Part shown: piece after piece, positions 10,683 to 21,563 of the stretch | Layout: each line of letters opens with the position of its first letter | How positions within the stretch are numbered: the first letter of the stretch is position 1 | Assembly: GCA_025506515.1 (NCBI GenBank) | Contig: CM046451.1 | Coordinates: forward strand, 41,621,701 to 41,685,700 | From: Flaveria trinervia | Taxonomy: Eukaryota > Streptophyta > Magnoliopsida > Asterales > Asteraceae | Reading direction: 5' to 3' | DNA: 64,000 nucleotides | The notes under the pieces: model-generated | What the model saw: the letters and a program-made list of their open reading frames with translations, nothing else | Database searches by the model: none | What the model was told of the DNA's origin: nothing | Position numbers and translations under genes: made by a program

Positions 10683-11157
10683 TGTAAGGCCCCGTTCCCG
10701 GGACGCTTAAGCTGGGTTCTCATCGCACATAAAACATATAATTACATTTGTATTAATAAATCGCAGCGGAAAACTAAAACAACTTCATTTCCATGTAAAT
10801 GCTTTTGCAAACTAATACAACATCATTACAAAAATCGTTTGTTCGCATTACAATGCAAAACATTAATCAAAGAATGCATCCCAAAAGGGCTGAGTAGTCG
10901 CCCGTGCCATCCTCAGCAATCATTACTGCCAACTGGAAACACATCAAAGTCAGCGTTGCTGAGTGAGTTTTAGTTTATAAATAAACATACTTTACTTTCA
11001 GATAAAACCGTTCATACTTTTACATGATCACACATCATACGTACACATAAAATATCATTATTATCTTCCTTCATTCGGTCATTCCTTCTTTCATTACCTT
11101 ACTTGCGCATCGGACATCATCCCGAACCAATACCATGTGCTACACCCCGGTTAGTCG

Positions 11158-11279
11158 TAGCTACCGGGCGAAGTCAACGAATGACAGCTAAACGTATGCC
11201 GCGGTACTAGGAGTAACCGTCAGTCTAGCTACTGGGCCGAGTCAACGAATGACAGCTAAACGAATGCCACAGTACTAGG
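11158..11279. repeat. 68-bp direct repeat (2 copies) inside SOLO-1
   Basis: The block TAGCTACYGGGC, AGTCAACGAATGACAGCTAAACG, then a variable part and GTACTAGG occurs at 11158 and again at 11226. The GYP-2 LTR has a different tandem repeat (about 115 bp, three copies) at 41759-42062. Confidence 0.85.
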
Positions 11280-11730
11280 GGTGAGCGGTAGAGGTTCTAC
11301 ATTTGGGGTCATCACCAAGAGGGACCCCGTATCCGATGTATGCAAGACGTTTCATTCGTTCATCATGTTCCTCTTCCTTTATCTTTCACTTTACGTTACA
11401 TAATACTTCGTTCATTCATCATAACAAGTAAAGCCACAGGAAAGATATTAACATCGCATAAGGAACATAAACATGCATCAACATCACATCATACATGGCA
11501 ACATCATCATACATAAACATAAACATCATCACCCTCATCATGCCCACATGCTTTCTAAAACCTCGATCATCATCTTAAAAAAAAATCTTATGGGAAAACC
11601 TTACATCAACATTACCTCTGCACTTTCCCCCGAAAGTCAGAAGTTAATCTACACCTTCCTCGGGTTCAATAGCCTATTCGGGCGTATGGACACCCCTCAG
11701 TCGCATGGGCTGCTGCAATACGGCTGAACA

Positions 11731-11870
11731 CCATGCGAATGAACATGCGAACTATGCGGATATGAACCCTACGATGACAACCTGACATGCGAACTAATGG
11801 ACCTGAGACAATGCGAATGATGACAACTTATGCACTGGACCGTCGGTTGTCCGAATGTGACGCATGCGAC
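11731..11870. repeat. Cluster of ATGCG words in SOLO-1
   Basis: Six ATGCG occurrences, mostly CATGCGAAY, lie within about 140 bp. On the LTR's own sense strand (minus) the word reads CGCAT, opposite to the GYP-2 LTR array. Confidence 0.7.
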
Positions 11871-12568
11871 ACCCAACGGACTCCTCCAATCGGTTGCTGA
11901 ATGCCTCAATGGACCCAGTGCGACCCCCACTCCAGTCTGCGGCGTCATGGCCCGTCGCACCCTAATCCGTGGCCTCCAGTCGGCCTCAGTGGAGCCACCC
12001 TAACTGGTGCAGAGTGCAGTTCAACCCGACTGCAGCCGAGGGGTTTTCGGCCTCCAAACTCATCTAAACCCATTTAAGCCTAAATCGACCGTTTTAACCC
12101 TTAGGGATGCACACCATAAATCATTCAAGCACAACCAAGCAAGAAATCAAGTCACAATCGCGTCATACACTACACACACGCATACATAGGGGTTTCACCC
12201 AAAACGCGAAAAAAGATTTTCAGATGTATTCCAGCCCCAAAATCGTTGAAAAACAAGTAAAAGAGGGGGTCCTAGAACTCACCTAAACGAGCACAATGAC
12301 AAGAGCTTCGACTCGGCTTGCTTCACGATGATTTTTGGCGACCTGAATCGACACGAACCAACACTTTTTTCCTTTTTTCTCCTCTTTCTCTCTATTCTCC
12401 TCTTTGTAAACTAAAATGTGAGTGTGGGGAGAGTGGGCAGCCCCTCCCTACATATATTCACCCATTTCCCAACTTTTCTTCATTGGCGAGTTTGGTCCCT
12501 CGACTTTTGGACTTTATTTTCTTTTCTTTCTTCACCGGCTTCAAAATAATAAATATCCGGGTGTTACA

Positions 12569-12573
12569 CAAGT
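12569..12573. repeat. Right target-site duplication of SOLO-1 (CAAGT)
   Basis: Matches 10678-10682. With one copy removed, the aORF frame reads open across the junction. Confidence 0.93.
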
Positions 12574-14612
12574 GCTGACTCAATTGCACTCCTCACCCCC
12601 TCCCCAGATACCAATTACTACTGGGAATACCTCTACCATTGAGGGGGAGGACAAAGTGCAATTGAGAACCCACAGCATAGGGGTTTACCACTTCTATCTC
12701 TGGTGTAGATAGGGAGATTAGAATATCTAGTGAGGCTGCCACCTCTTTTGCATCAGCACATGATCAGAATGAGGCTGGAACATTGCTAAGACCTCACTAG
12801 AGCAACAGCTGATGATGGACATAGTCCTGAGGCTGGAAGTCCCCAGTACCAAGACAAAGGGGCACATGCTACAACTGGTCTACACCCAGTGCATGTACAT
12901 CCTGCTCCAAGCAGGAGGTCAGGTGATTCAGCTTCTGCTGATGATGACCTGGGCTTTTTCTATGATGTTCTTGCCCAGAACACAATCCTTGAGGAGGAAG
13001 TCAGTAGGCTGCAAAACCTACTTGACCAACTCTCTCAAGGAGAAAAGACCATCTGCCTCCACCAACCCACAGATGGCACCTTCAGTTGAAGGTTCCCCAA
13101 ACACTGAGCCACTCCCAACAACTCAGCCACCTGCTCTGCTTCTGGCACTATTTCTCAGGAACAGAACCCTCCTGAGCAAATAGTTGTTGTCCTTCAAAAT
13201 TCCCTCCCTCTCATCACACCCATAATCACTGACATTGTGACTAAAGCCATTGATGAGAGGATTCCTCAACTTTACAACCATTGATTGATGCTGCTGTGCA
13301 AAAGACACTTTCTGCGGTACAAACCCCTACCACCAATGCATCCAAAAGGGGGAGAGTACTGCATGTGAAAGAAAAGAAGAGGAAAAGAATAGAGGATGAG
13401 AAGGCCCAAGAGCAAGCCCAGGAGTTGGAAAAAGAAAAGCAACAACTGATCACCTATAAACGAAAGAAAAGTGCTGATGATCAACCTACTACTGAAGAAA
13501 ATCCTTGGAAGAGCTGGTAAAGATGCTGATGATACACACAGCCGATCCATGGATAAATCATTGAGCAACTCTTCAGGAAAGGTTTTGATACAGCCATATT
13601 AGATAGTGAAATCAGGAAGTTGGAAGTGGAGGAGATTCAAACCGATGGGCTGGGTATGATGCACGTGAAAAGGAGAGATTGGAGATCATGATCCGTTTCA
13701 TTGCCAAATACTTAGGACGATCTTTGATGGAGATTCGTGCGTGGACCAGAGACAGTATTCTGGTTATAGCCACCAGAATCTGTCTGTCTGAGCAATTCCA
13801 CAAGGGGATTATCATTGAAGCCCTTGATGAGGTGGGGCTGGAAAAAGGTTTGAAATGGCAAGACTTACAAAGGCTAAACTCACAACAAAGATGCTGGAAC
13901 AACCTTCCCTTCCACCCACTCAAAAACAACCTACCCCTCAAATCTCCAAACCAATCTCAAAGCCCAAATCCAAACAACCACAATCACAACCCACAAAACC
14001 ACTCCCTTACCATCTAAACCAATAGCCGATGATGCACCCAAGAAGAAGAAGAGAAGGTGTTGAGGCTAGAAGAAGAAGAAGAGAGGATGATGTGGAAGAA
14101 GATAGGATGCCTCTGTCTGCAGTCCTAACATTGGCGAAAGCCAAACCTATGCCCATCACTCCCACCTCACAGATGGATGTTGTGAGAGTAAAGATTGAAG
14201 AAGAGGAGCAGCAAAAGCTTCATGATGATGAAATGCTGAAAAGCATTGACAAAACCTATGCTGCTTCGTCATCAATTATCAGCATGAAGAAAGAAGCTCT
14301 GAGATTGTACACTCTCGCCAACACATTTCAATTCAGAAAGAAAGGGTGAGAGTATGGCTGATCCGAGGGTGGCCTACAGGATTGTAAAGAAAGACATTCC
14401 TTCGAGATACAAGGGTCAAGTCAAGAGGATCGTAGATGAAGAGATCATAGTGGCCCTTATAGTATCACCCTGGGAGATTGTCGAAGATTTCAAGAAGGCC
14501 TACGAGACTAAACAACCACCCCAGAAGATGCTAGAGAACAGAATTATTAAAAAGGGGTTAGTCTACAAGAGGCTTGAGAACTTCAAACAAAATGAGCTCA
14601 GTCTGTTACTCG
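12574..14612 (+). pseudogene. COP-B extra ORF, C-terminal part
   Basis: Continuation of the aORF after SOLO-1. The frame is open across the join until the TAG near 12708. Then an acidic helical block occurs at 12960-13040 (SADDDLGFFYDVL then ILEEEVSRLQNLLDQL, coiled-coil-like). A highly charged coiled-coil block follows at 13281-13520 (KEKKRKRIEDEKAQEQAQE). A Pro/Asn/Gln-rich linker lies near 13900-14010, and Arg/Glu-rich and final blocks at 14029-14347 and 14354-14612. It breaks at the truncated 3' LTR, so the natural C-terminus is missing. Function is unknown. The coiled coils suggest a structural or self-associating protein. Confidence 0.6.
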
Positions 14613-15229
14613 AAGTACTGAAGATCAACAACTGATGTACAAAGTCTGAAGATAAAGACTGAAGACATCAGCTGACGATATCTACTGAAGTCATCAGCTG
14701 ATGAAACATCTGAAGTTCAAGTCTGAAGACCAAGTACTGAAGTTTCAGTAGTTTGTCACAACAGCTGAAGAATACTTCTTCAGTAGTTGGATATCTGTAG
14801 TTTATATTTTTTGTTTCAGTAGTTTGTAAAACAACTGAAGAGCTTGTTCTTCAGTCGTTGTAGTTTCAGTAGTTTTATATTTTTCAGTAGTTATAACAAC
14901 TGATAACACTTAGCATTTTTGTAAGGAGATGTCAACTGTTTTGACATCTTCAGTAGTGTGTTTCAGTTGTAATAAATCTGTAGATGTCACTATCAAGTGA
15001 CATCAGCAGACGTCACATCTCTTATATAAGAGGTGTCGACCTAATTGTAATTGTGACATTCTGTTACCACGAAAGCGAAATTGAATGAAATATATTGCAG
15101 ATTTCTCTCTCTATAACCGTCTTTGTTCTTCATTGAATATCGTTTCGTTCTTGTGAATCGACTAATTCATTGTTTGAATTCCGCTGCTATACTCTCAAAT
15201 CAATCGAACATAGATCACTGATCCTAACA
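14613..15229 (+). repeat. COP-B 3' LTR, left part deleted
   Basis: This aligns with 5' LTR positions from about 1847 to 2467. The first 270 bp, including the 30-bp tandem units, and any polypurine tract are gone. The junction falls in AAGTACTGAAG, a word repeated all over this LTR, so deletion between short repeats is likely. The palindromic TATA recurs at 15019-15032. Confidence 0.92.
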
Positions 15230-15234
15230 TTAAG
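15230..15234. repeat. Right target-site duplication of COP-B (TTAAG)
   Basis: Matches 1570-1574. COP-A integrase reading resumes directly after it. Confidence 0.93.
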
Positions 15235-15735
15235 CACCAAGAAACTTAATATGGGTTTAAGTTATTATTATCTTTGACATTGTTATCTTGGTCACATAAA
15301 CAAGAATTGGATTCAAACACTTCAAAAGAATGGTCTTTTGGAAACAAATGAAAATGTTTCATTTGATAAGTGTGAACCAAAAGACTTATTAGGAATGATA
15401 CATTTGGATGTATGTGGTCCTTTTAAGACAATGACAAAGATTGGTGAAAGATACTTCATTACTTTTACCAACGATTACAGTCGCTATTATTGTGTGCACT
15501 TGATGACACATAAGTATGAAGCTTTTGAAATGTTCAAAATCTTCAATAATGAAGTAGAAAATCAACTCTACATAACTATCTATGTTCTTCATTCTGATAA
15601 AGGAGAAACTAAACCCTATTTGGATATGGTTCAATTTATTATGGCTATGAGCTTACCATCTTTATCATTTTGGGTTTTCGCATTGCTCTTTAAGGCTCAT
15701 ATTATGAATATGACCCGGACCAAGAACGTGTAGAT
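15235..15735 (+). pseudogene. pol: COP-A integrase remnant
   Basis: A frame-shuffled HHCC segment (LGHINKNWIQ-like) lies at 15235-15337. An open frame from 15338 carries LLGMIHLDVCGPFKT (first catalytic Asp near 15410), ITFTNDYSRYYCVHLM and VLHSDKGE (second catalytic block near 15590). The third catalytic region is missing or unreadable before the stop at 15731. Confidence 0.85.
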
Positions 15736-16860
15736 TAGTTGAATATCCTAGAGACTGTATAGGATACTGTTTCTTCGACTCAATAGAGCAAAAGTATTTA
15801 TTTCTCGAAAGGCTAAGTTCTTGGAAACCGAGTTCCTTATCAAAAGAATGATATATAGAACTGGGGAACTTGATAAGGATCAAGATCCACAAGCCGATAC
15901 ACTTATGGTTGACACTAGCTATCAATAAGAGGTTGTTGATGATAATCAAGAGGTTGTTGATGATAATCAAGAGGTTGATCAATACACACTAAACGTTCAC
16001 AAATCTGGTAGAGTTAGTATTCCATCTAAGATATATGGATATTCCAAGAATGGATGCTATGTGGTTGACCCTTGTAGGCTAACCATATACCAAGATGCTA
16101 TGTTCAATTTGGATTGGGACAAATGGCTAGAAGCCATGAACGTAAGGATGCAATCCATGTATAAAACCAAGTTGGGAATTGGTTGACCCTCCACTTAACT
16201 CCAAACCGGTTGGATACAAGTGGGTTTTCAAGATGAAAATAGATATACATGAAGACTTGAATACTTATAAGTCAAGACTTATAGCATAAGGTTTCCATCA
16301 AACTCAATTGGTTGATTATGATGAAACTCTTACGCCCGTGGCAATGCTAAAGTCGATTAGGATATTATGTGCCATAACTTCATATTCTGAATATGAGTTT
16401 TGGCAAATGGATGTCAAAACCTTTTCTTAATGAACATCTCGAAGAGAGACTGTCATATAGTTCAGCATGATGGTTTGTCGATCCATGAATCCTAATAAAG
16501 TATATAAGTTAAAGTGATCAATGTGTGGATTGAAACGAGCATCGAGAAGGTTGTGTATATAAGAATGCCAGTGGGAGCATAGTTATATTTTTTTGGAATT
16601 GTATGTTGATGACATACTACTATTGGGAATAATATTCCAACCTTGGAAGGTGTTAAAACCTAGCTTGGAAGATGTTTTTCATATAAGATCTCGTTTAAGC
16701 CACCATATTTGGAATAAGGATCTATAAGGATAGATTGAGGTGGTGATAGGGTTAAACCAAAGTGCATATATGATAAAATCTTGAAAAGGTTCAAGATGGA
16801 AAACTCTTAGAAAGGTACGATACCTATTCAAAGAGGGACAATGGTGACTACGTCTCAATG
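15736..16860 (+). pseudogene. pol: COP-A reverse transcriptase remnant
   Basis: The linker (15736-15984) includes a direct repeat of GAGGTTGTTGATGATAATCAA at 15931-15973. RT-like reading starts at about 15985 with NVHKSGRVSIPSKIYGY. KPVGYKWVFKMK lies at about 16205, then DYDETLTPVAMLKSIR at 16317-16363 and WQMDVKT at 16402. A truncated middle part follows. YVDDILLL keeps both catalytic Asp at 16602-16613. Stops and frameshifts are frequent and some middle blocks (LNG..E.V.M.QP) are eroded. Confidence 0.85.
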
Positions 16861-17545
16861 TCCAAGCTCATAGGATGAGCAAATCAAATGAAGGATATCC
16901 CATACGCATCTGCTATAGGATCCATCATTTGTGTGATGATATGCACTTGACCGGACGAGTCATGCTTATTAAGTATGACAAAGTAGATACCAATAGAAAT
17001 AACCATTGGATGGCTGTTAAAAGTATATTGAAATACCTTAGTAGGACTAAGGATATGTTTCTAATATACGGATCTGTTGAAGAGGAAGTCATTGTAAAGG
17101 GTTACACGGATGCAGGCTTCCAAAATTGATCGAGATGATTCTCGATCACAATCGGGGTATACTTCCATTATGAATGGAGGAGAAGTGTCCTTGAAAGGTT
17201 CAAAGCAGGACACAGTAGCATTGTTCACTACAAAATCCGAATACATAGCGCTTCATTGGCAGCTGGGAAGCTGCATGATAAGTTGTCCATTGCTTATCTA
17301 GGGGTGGTCTCTACCATTCAAGACCCCTAGAAATCTTGGTAATTACGTGGGTGCGATTGCTCAAATCAAGGAACCCCGTACTCATCAAAAGACTAAACAC
17401 CTTGAGCGGAGATTCAACATCATAAGGGATGGAGTTGAAAAAGGGTAAAGATATGTATTCAAAAAGTTCGTAAAGATCAAAACATTGCGGATCCACTCAC
17501 GAAGCTCCTTGTGAGGGCAAAGTATGAGGGCCTTAGGACTTGATA
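16861..17545 (+). pseudogene. pol: COP-A RNase H and pol end
   Basis: An IPYASAIGSI-like block lies near 16895, then HWMAVKSILKYLSRTKDM (17006-17058), VKGYTDAGFQ (17095-17125, catalytic Asp block), RSQSGYTSIMNGGEVS, SKQDTVALFTTKSEYIAL (about 17200-17255) and the pol terminus ADPLTKLLV near 17490-17520. Frames change near 17128 and 17300. Confidence 0.87.
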
Positions 17546-18310
17546 TTCTAGTGATTGGAATTGATCTGTTTAGCATATAAAATATGGAACAATTGTAATA
17601 TTTAACTCTTTTATATATTTGAGTTATGTTCCTTTTTAGCATAATTACATCCATGAATATGTTTATTATTCTAAATGTCCGTAGTCGGTCATATTTGTGG
17701 GAACAAATATGAATGTAAGACTATTATGAACATGGATTAGTAGATATCATAAGGTATGAATATAGAGCAATTGGTTGCTACCAAGGTTCATAGATATTTG
17801 TGGGATGCAAATATTGGACTGACCCGCGTCTCAAATTTTACTACATAGAATCTCTTGATTGATCATAAGTAATTTTGAGTAAAGGCGAATATCATTTAGT
17901 ATCCTCAAACCTGAGATGCATATTAGGTTTTGATATTCACCAAATGTTATACCTTGAGTTAGTTCTTCACTGTTCTGAAATAATGGATAGATAAGGCTAT
18001 GTTCAGGTGTGACACAAGGTGATTGTGAGAAACGTATGCAGTCAAGATGGGATTTGTTCTTCTTATTCGTTGAGAGCAAGATGTCAAGGGCCTGATTAAG
18101 TAAATCAACAAGGAATGATCATTCTGTGTCCTTGGATTTAACAGGACATCTGTAACAAAAGGATAGATGATCGATTCACCTAATCATTTCAAGTTTGGAA
18201 CTTGAAAGGGATGATTTTATTGAATGGCTTTTAAGTCATGCGTATTAAGGGTAGTAAACCGTTGTTAGGCGGTATTTACTGCTTGCATCAATCCTCTATG
18301 AATCTTGTGC
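17546..18310. other. COP-A 3' untranslated stretch
   Basis: No coding likeness on either strand. Short frames such as 17831-18079 (minus) have no family features. This is the usual spacer between copia pol and the 3' LTR. Confidence 0.7.
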
Positions 18311-18321
18311 AAGTGGGAGAT
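18311..18321 (+). other. COP-A polypurine tract
   Basis: AAGTGGGAGAT immediately precedes the LTR start TGTTGGATCC. It is the normal plus-strand priming site. Confidence 0.85.
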
Positions 18322-19531
18322 TGTTGGATCCTGTATGCCCAAGACACATAGAACATTGATGTGGTTAGTACGTCATGATCCAAGTCGGGTCATACCCAAT
18401 AACAAGGTTAGCAAACACCAATAAATTTGATTGATGATATGATCATGCAATTAAATATAGCACCTAATTAGAAAATGGGTTTCTAATTTAAGAAATGAGA
18501 GATAGAACAAATTATATGGATAATTTGTTCATGAATTATTATTATTACATTGTATTTAAATGGTTAAATAACAACAAATAATATGAGTACTTATGTTATA
18601 TAATCAAAAGGGTTTTATTATATAACATGTTAACATCTTAATGTGTTAGTTTTTTAATTATTTTAGATTGTATGAGTTATATAATTAAAAGGTTATTATA
18701 TATCTTATCAATTAACTAATCACATTACTATGTATACTTATGTATTTAACTAAAAGCCTTAGTTATATAACTTGTACACACCTATTTAAATATGTAACAT
18801 GACCTCACCACTTCTAATGTGTTAGAAAGTAATTCAAATGGGAGGAAATGTGGTTTTGAATCAAGATTTTCGGCCCCTTTAGGTTGTATGGCCTTCCCCA
18901 TTTGTCTTGAAAAGGTACACTCATTATGATAGTGGTTGAGTGCAAGTCTCAACATCCTATCTCTCTCTCATTTTCACAAATGAACTTCTAGAGAAAACTC
19001 CATATGCTCTCTATTTTCACAGCTGAAGAAGGTGTTTTAGAACCCCTTTTGGTCGTTTCTTGGGTCCTCTCACGACTCAAGTTATGCTCCTTCATTCGTG
19101 CAAGAAAGGAAAAAGGATTTCCTCTCTTTCCCAAAGTTCTCACGGCTGAAAACGGTTTTCAGCAGGCTTTGGGCGTTTTGGTGCTTGAAATCCTAGCAAC
19201 CATGATGTTTTCTTAGAGGCTTGTGGGTATGGACACTTGAGGACTTCTACCCTTGAAGTCTTGGCCCTTTTCAGACTCATTTCTGCCTTCTCTTTGGTCG
19301 TTTTTGACAGCATCCAGAAAGGTAGTATTATGGTATGATAATGTCATGTTTTTGGGTGTTCTTGTTCATATTGTATGCTTGCTTTTCACCTAATAAAGAT
19401 CCTTTTGTCAATGAGTTTGTTGGTTTTCACATGATAATGGTAATTTTCAAAAACTTTAACATGTTTAAAGTAGTAGATTCCACTGCGTTTCATATGTTTA
19501 AATGGTTAAACAAGTTGTAAATGGTCCAACA
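18322..19531 (+). repeat. COP-A 3' LTR
   Basis: 1210 bp, starting TGTTGGATCC and ending GGTCCAACA, so the ends form the inverted pair TGTTGGA/TCCAACA. The first 500 bp are very AT-rich. Weak open frames inside (19004-19216, 19335-19520) are not family-like. The other LTR copy is outside the window, so the boundary rests on the polypurine tract and the TG/CA ends. Confidence 0.85.
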
Positions 19532-19536
19532 AACCC
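19532..19536. repeat. Right target-site copy of COP-A (AACCC)
   Basis: The five bases after the LTR end. The left copy cannot be seen. Confidence 0.5.
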
Positions 19537-19719
19537 CTTCAATGAAAGTTGATAAATTACAGAGAAAAATTACAAGATTATCTATCTATCAGCCGTCACC
19601 TCATGTACGAGGTATCTATTCTATTATAGGCAGACAAGATGCCTTTTACAAAATGACTAAACTACCCCTGACCTGTTACATCAGAACTAGTCTAAGTCTT
19701 CATCCGCATCTTTGCTGTT

Positions 19720-19979
19720 CATCCGCCTTGACAAATGCGGATGAGTTAACTTGATCAGCATTTCCACTTGATTATCCGTATTAGTATGTTGGTCATCCGC
19801 ATTGGTTAATGTGGATGAACAAATACTATGCCCATTTGTTCGGCCATCCGCATTTGTCAAATGCGGAAGAGCAAAGTCTTGTTTGCATTAACTTTTAGTC
19901 TTCCGCATTAGTCAATACGGAAGAGTAAATACTTGTCCACATTGGCATTATGTCTTCCGCATTGACAAATGCGGAAGAC
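19720..19979 (-). repeat. Array of five GCATT/AATGC hairpins in ATH
   Basis: Hairpins lie at 19720-19743, 19794-19817, 19845-19869, 19900-19923 and 19952-19979. The best has arms GTCTTCCGCATT and AATGCGGAAGAC, 12 bp perfect with loop GACA. Arms switch from CATCC/GGATG (first two) to CTTCC/GGAAG (last two), with the third a hybrid. The second has a C-to-T change that keeps a G-T wobble. Spacing is 74, 51, 55 and 52 bp. Half sites occur at about 19700 and 20008. The array lies after pol, in the expected 3' untranslated region. Confidence 0.87.
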
Positions 19980-20192
19980 AACACTTGTTCTTTTCCTAGC
20001 AGAATTTCATCCGCATTTCTTCTTGGACGTAAGGGATTCCAGCAAAACATTCATCAAATCACCCATTGAGTTGGCATGTATGATCCTTTCAAGGGTCCAA
20101 CAAGATCCTAAAAAATTGTTAAAAAGTAAGAAAAATTTATGTACAGGTGCCGTGTTTAAGTTTCGAGTCTTCGGCATGACTCTTCCCCACAC

Positions 20193-21558
20193 TTAGTTTT
20201 CGTCGGGGCGGAGGTTTAATTCCTCCGAGGGAATCTTGGTTGGTCCATCATTATACGGTTTCAAACAATGACCATTTACTTTGAAACTTAAACCTTCGTG
20301 GTTATAAATTTCAATGGCACCATTCAGAAACACGTTTTTGATCGTATAAGGTCCAGACCAACGTGATTTTAGTTTTTGGGGAAACAAACGTAAACGAGAG
20401 TTATACAGTAAGACACATTCTCCCACATGAAATCGTTTTGTGTTCTTTAATCTAGCATCGTGGAATTTCCTTGTCTTTTCTTTGTAAACCCTAGCGTTTT
20501 CGTACGCTTGTTCTCTCAATTCCTCCAATTCGCGAATTTGTAGGAAGCGATTCTTTCCTGCAAGGTCTTGGTCCAGGTTTGCTGCTTTGAGTGCCTAAAA
20601 GGCCTTGTGCTCTAGTTCCACAGGTAGATGACACGACTTCCCATAAACTAGTTTAAACGGTGTTATGCCGATGGGAGTCTTATAGGCTGTTCGAAAAGCC
20701 CATAATGCATCATCTGACTTGGTAGACCAGTCCTTGTGATTTTGACCTACAGTTTTCTCAAGGATTCGTTTGATGCCTCGGTTAGTGACTTCAGCTTGCC
20801 CATTCGCTTGTGGATGGTAAGCAATTGTAAAGCGATGGTGAACTCCATAACGCGCCATTGCTCGTTCGAGCTGATTATTACAGAAATGAGTTCCTTGGTC
20901 ACTAATTAAAGATTTGGGGGCACCAAAATGAGAGAATAGTTTTTTAAGGAACTTGACAATGTTTCTCGCATCATTAGTAGGCAGGGCTTGAGCTTCAGCC
21001 CATTTTGAGACGTAATCAACTGCTATCAAGATGTAACAATTGCCAAATGACACCGGGAATGGACCCATGAAATCAATACCCCATATATCAAATATCTCGC
21101 ATACATGAACTGGTTTCTTAGGAATCTCATCTCGTATTAAGATATTGGTTGCCCTTTGACATGCATCACAGGTGCATACCATGTTGTGAGCATCTTTGAA
21201 TATCGTGGGCAAGTAAACTCCAGAGTCAAATACTTTTTTGGCTGTTAAGGTTGCTCCATGGTGTCCTCCGGTAGGTCCTTCATGATAGTGCCTTAGAATT
21301 TTTCTGCTTCTCTTCCGTATACGCATCTTCGAATGAGTTGGTCTGCACCGATTCTGAATAGATACGGGTCTTCCCAATAGTAATGTTTGATATCAGTAAA
21401 GAACTTCTTCTTTTGCTGATAAGTCATTTCCTTGAGAAGGATTCCGCTTGCTAAGTAATTTGCAAAATTGGCAAACCAAGGATGTTAATCGATTGAGGAT
21501 TTTATGTGCGTAAGGAATTCTTGAGGAAAGTTTTCGTTTATTATGGCTTCCTCAGTTT
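20193..21558 (-). pseudogene. pol: ATH integrase, C-terminal pol
   Basis: Read from high to low coordinates. A PWFANFANYLASGIL-like linker lies near 21480, then the zinc domain with HHEGPTGGHHG near 21280 and CDACQR near 21165. The catalytic core follows with IWGIDFMGPFP near 21070 (first Asp), SLISDQGTHFCN near 20890 (second Asp) and HPQANGQAEVTNR near 20790 (catalytic Glu). Stops fall at about 21486 and just after residue HKAF at 20595. The last block, VLLYNSRLRLFPQKLKSRWSGPY (20330-20410), is characteristic of Athila/Tat-type gypsy elements. Confidence 0.92.
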
Positions 21559-21563
21559 GTGAA
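21559..21563. repeat. Left target-site duplication of COP-C (GTGAA)
   Basis: GTGAA lies before TGTTAGATC; the matching copy is at 48321-48325. Confidence 0.93.

Larger units (their letters stand above)
10683..12568 (-). mobile_element. SOLO-1: solo gypsy LTR
   Basis: An 1886-bp LTR in minus orientation, starting (minus strand) TGTAACACCCGG and ending GGGGCCTTACA, with 5-bp TSDs and no internal domain. Part of it matches the GYP-2 3' LTR: the segment at about 10890-10975, read in reverse complement, matches 42230-42320 (ACTCACTCAGCAAC, CAGTTGGCAG, GGATGGCACG, CTACTCAG). So SOLO-1 and GYP-2 are one family. Unequal recombination between two LTRs is the usual origin of such a solo copy. Short frames inside (11473-11727, 12318-12578) have no family likeness. 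Confidence 0.93.
1575..15229 (+). mobile_element. COP-B: Sirevirus-like copia element with extra ORF
   Basis: A 13.7-kb element, including the 1.9-kb SOLO-1 insert. In order it has a 5' LTR (1575-2467), a Met-tRNA-type PBS, gag with two CCHC knuckles, PR, IN, RT, RNase H ending at 8844, a hairpin-rich spacer, an extra ORF (9587 to about 14612) and a 3' LTR cut at its left edge (14613-15229). The domain order PR-IN-RT-RH defines copia. The long gag hinge and post-pol ORF match the Sirevirus/Maximus group. Perfect 5-bp TSDs (TTAAG) and LTRs that still align closely suggest it is much younger than its host COP-A. Frameshifts in nearly every domain make it non-autonomous now. Confidence 0.9.
1..19531 (+). 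mobile_element. COP-A: old Ty1/copia element, 5' end outside window
   Basis: This is the outer copia element on the left. Its gag lies at about 400-1195 and its protease at about 1201-1440. It is interrupted at 1575-15229 by COP-B and resumes at 15235 with integrase, RT and RNase H, followed by a polypurine tract and a 3' LTR at 18322-19531. The 5' LTR must lie left of position 1. Stops and frameshifts are dense in every domain, so it is dead and old. It ends against AACCC (19532-19536), followed by Athila-type sequence, so it probably inserted into ATH; the left target-site copy is not visible. The RNase H end (a GSKQDTVA-like motif) fits Angela/Tork-type copia, but I do not assign a lineage firmly. 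Confidence 0.85.
19537..21563 (-). mobile_element. ATH: 3' part of Athila-like gypsy element
   Basis: A minus-strand gypsy fragment with integrase (20193-21558) and a 3' untranslated region (19537-20192). It joins to the gag-RT part at 57993-62159 through the 11-base piece 48326-48336. It was split by the LARD-1 and COP-C insertions. The 3' LTR is not in the window; COP-A sits between. Confidence 0.88.

Noticed and set aside
13241..13568. Minus-strand hydrophobic frames
   Set aside because: Shadows of the Lys/Glu-rich coiled-coil part of the COP-B aORF on the other strand.
18900..19520. Possible host exons within the COP-A 3' LTR
   Set aside because: The frames are short and the segment lies between clear LTR ends (TGTTGGA...TCCAACA).
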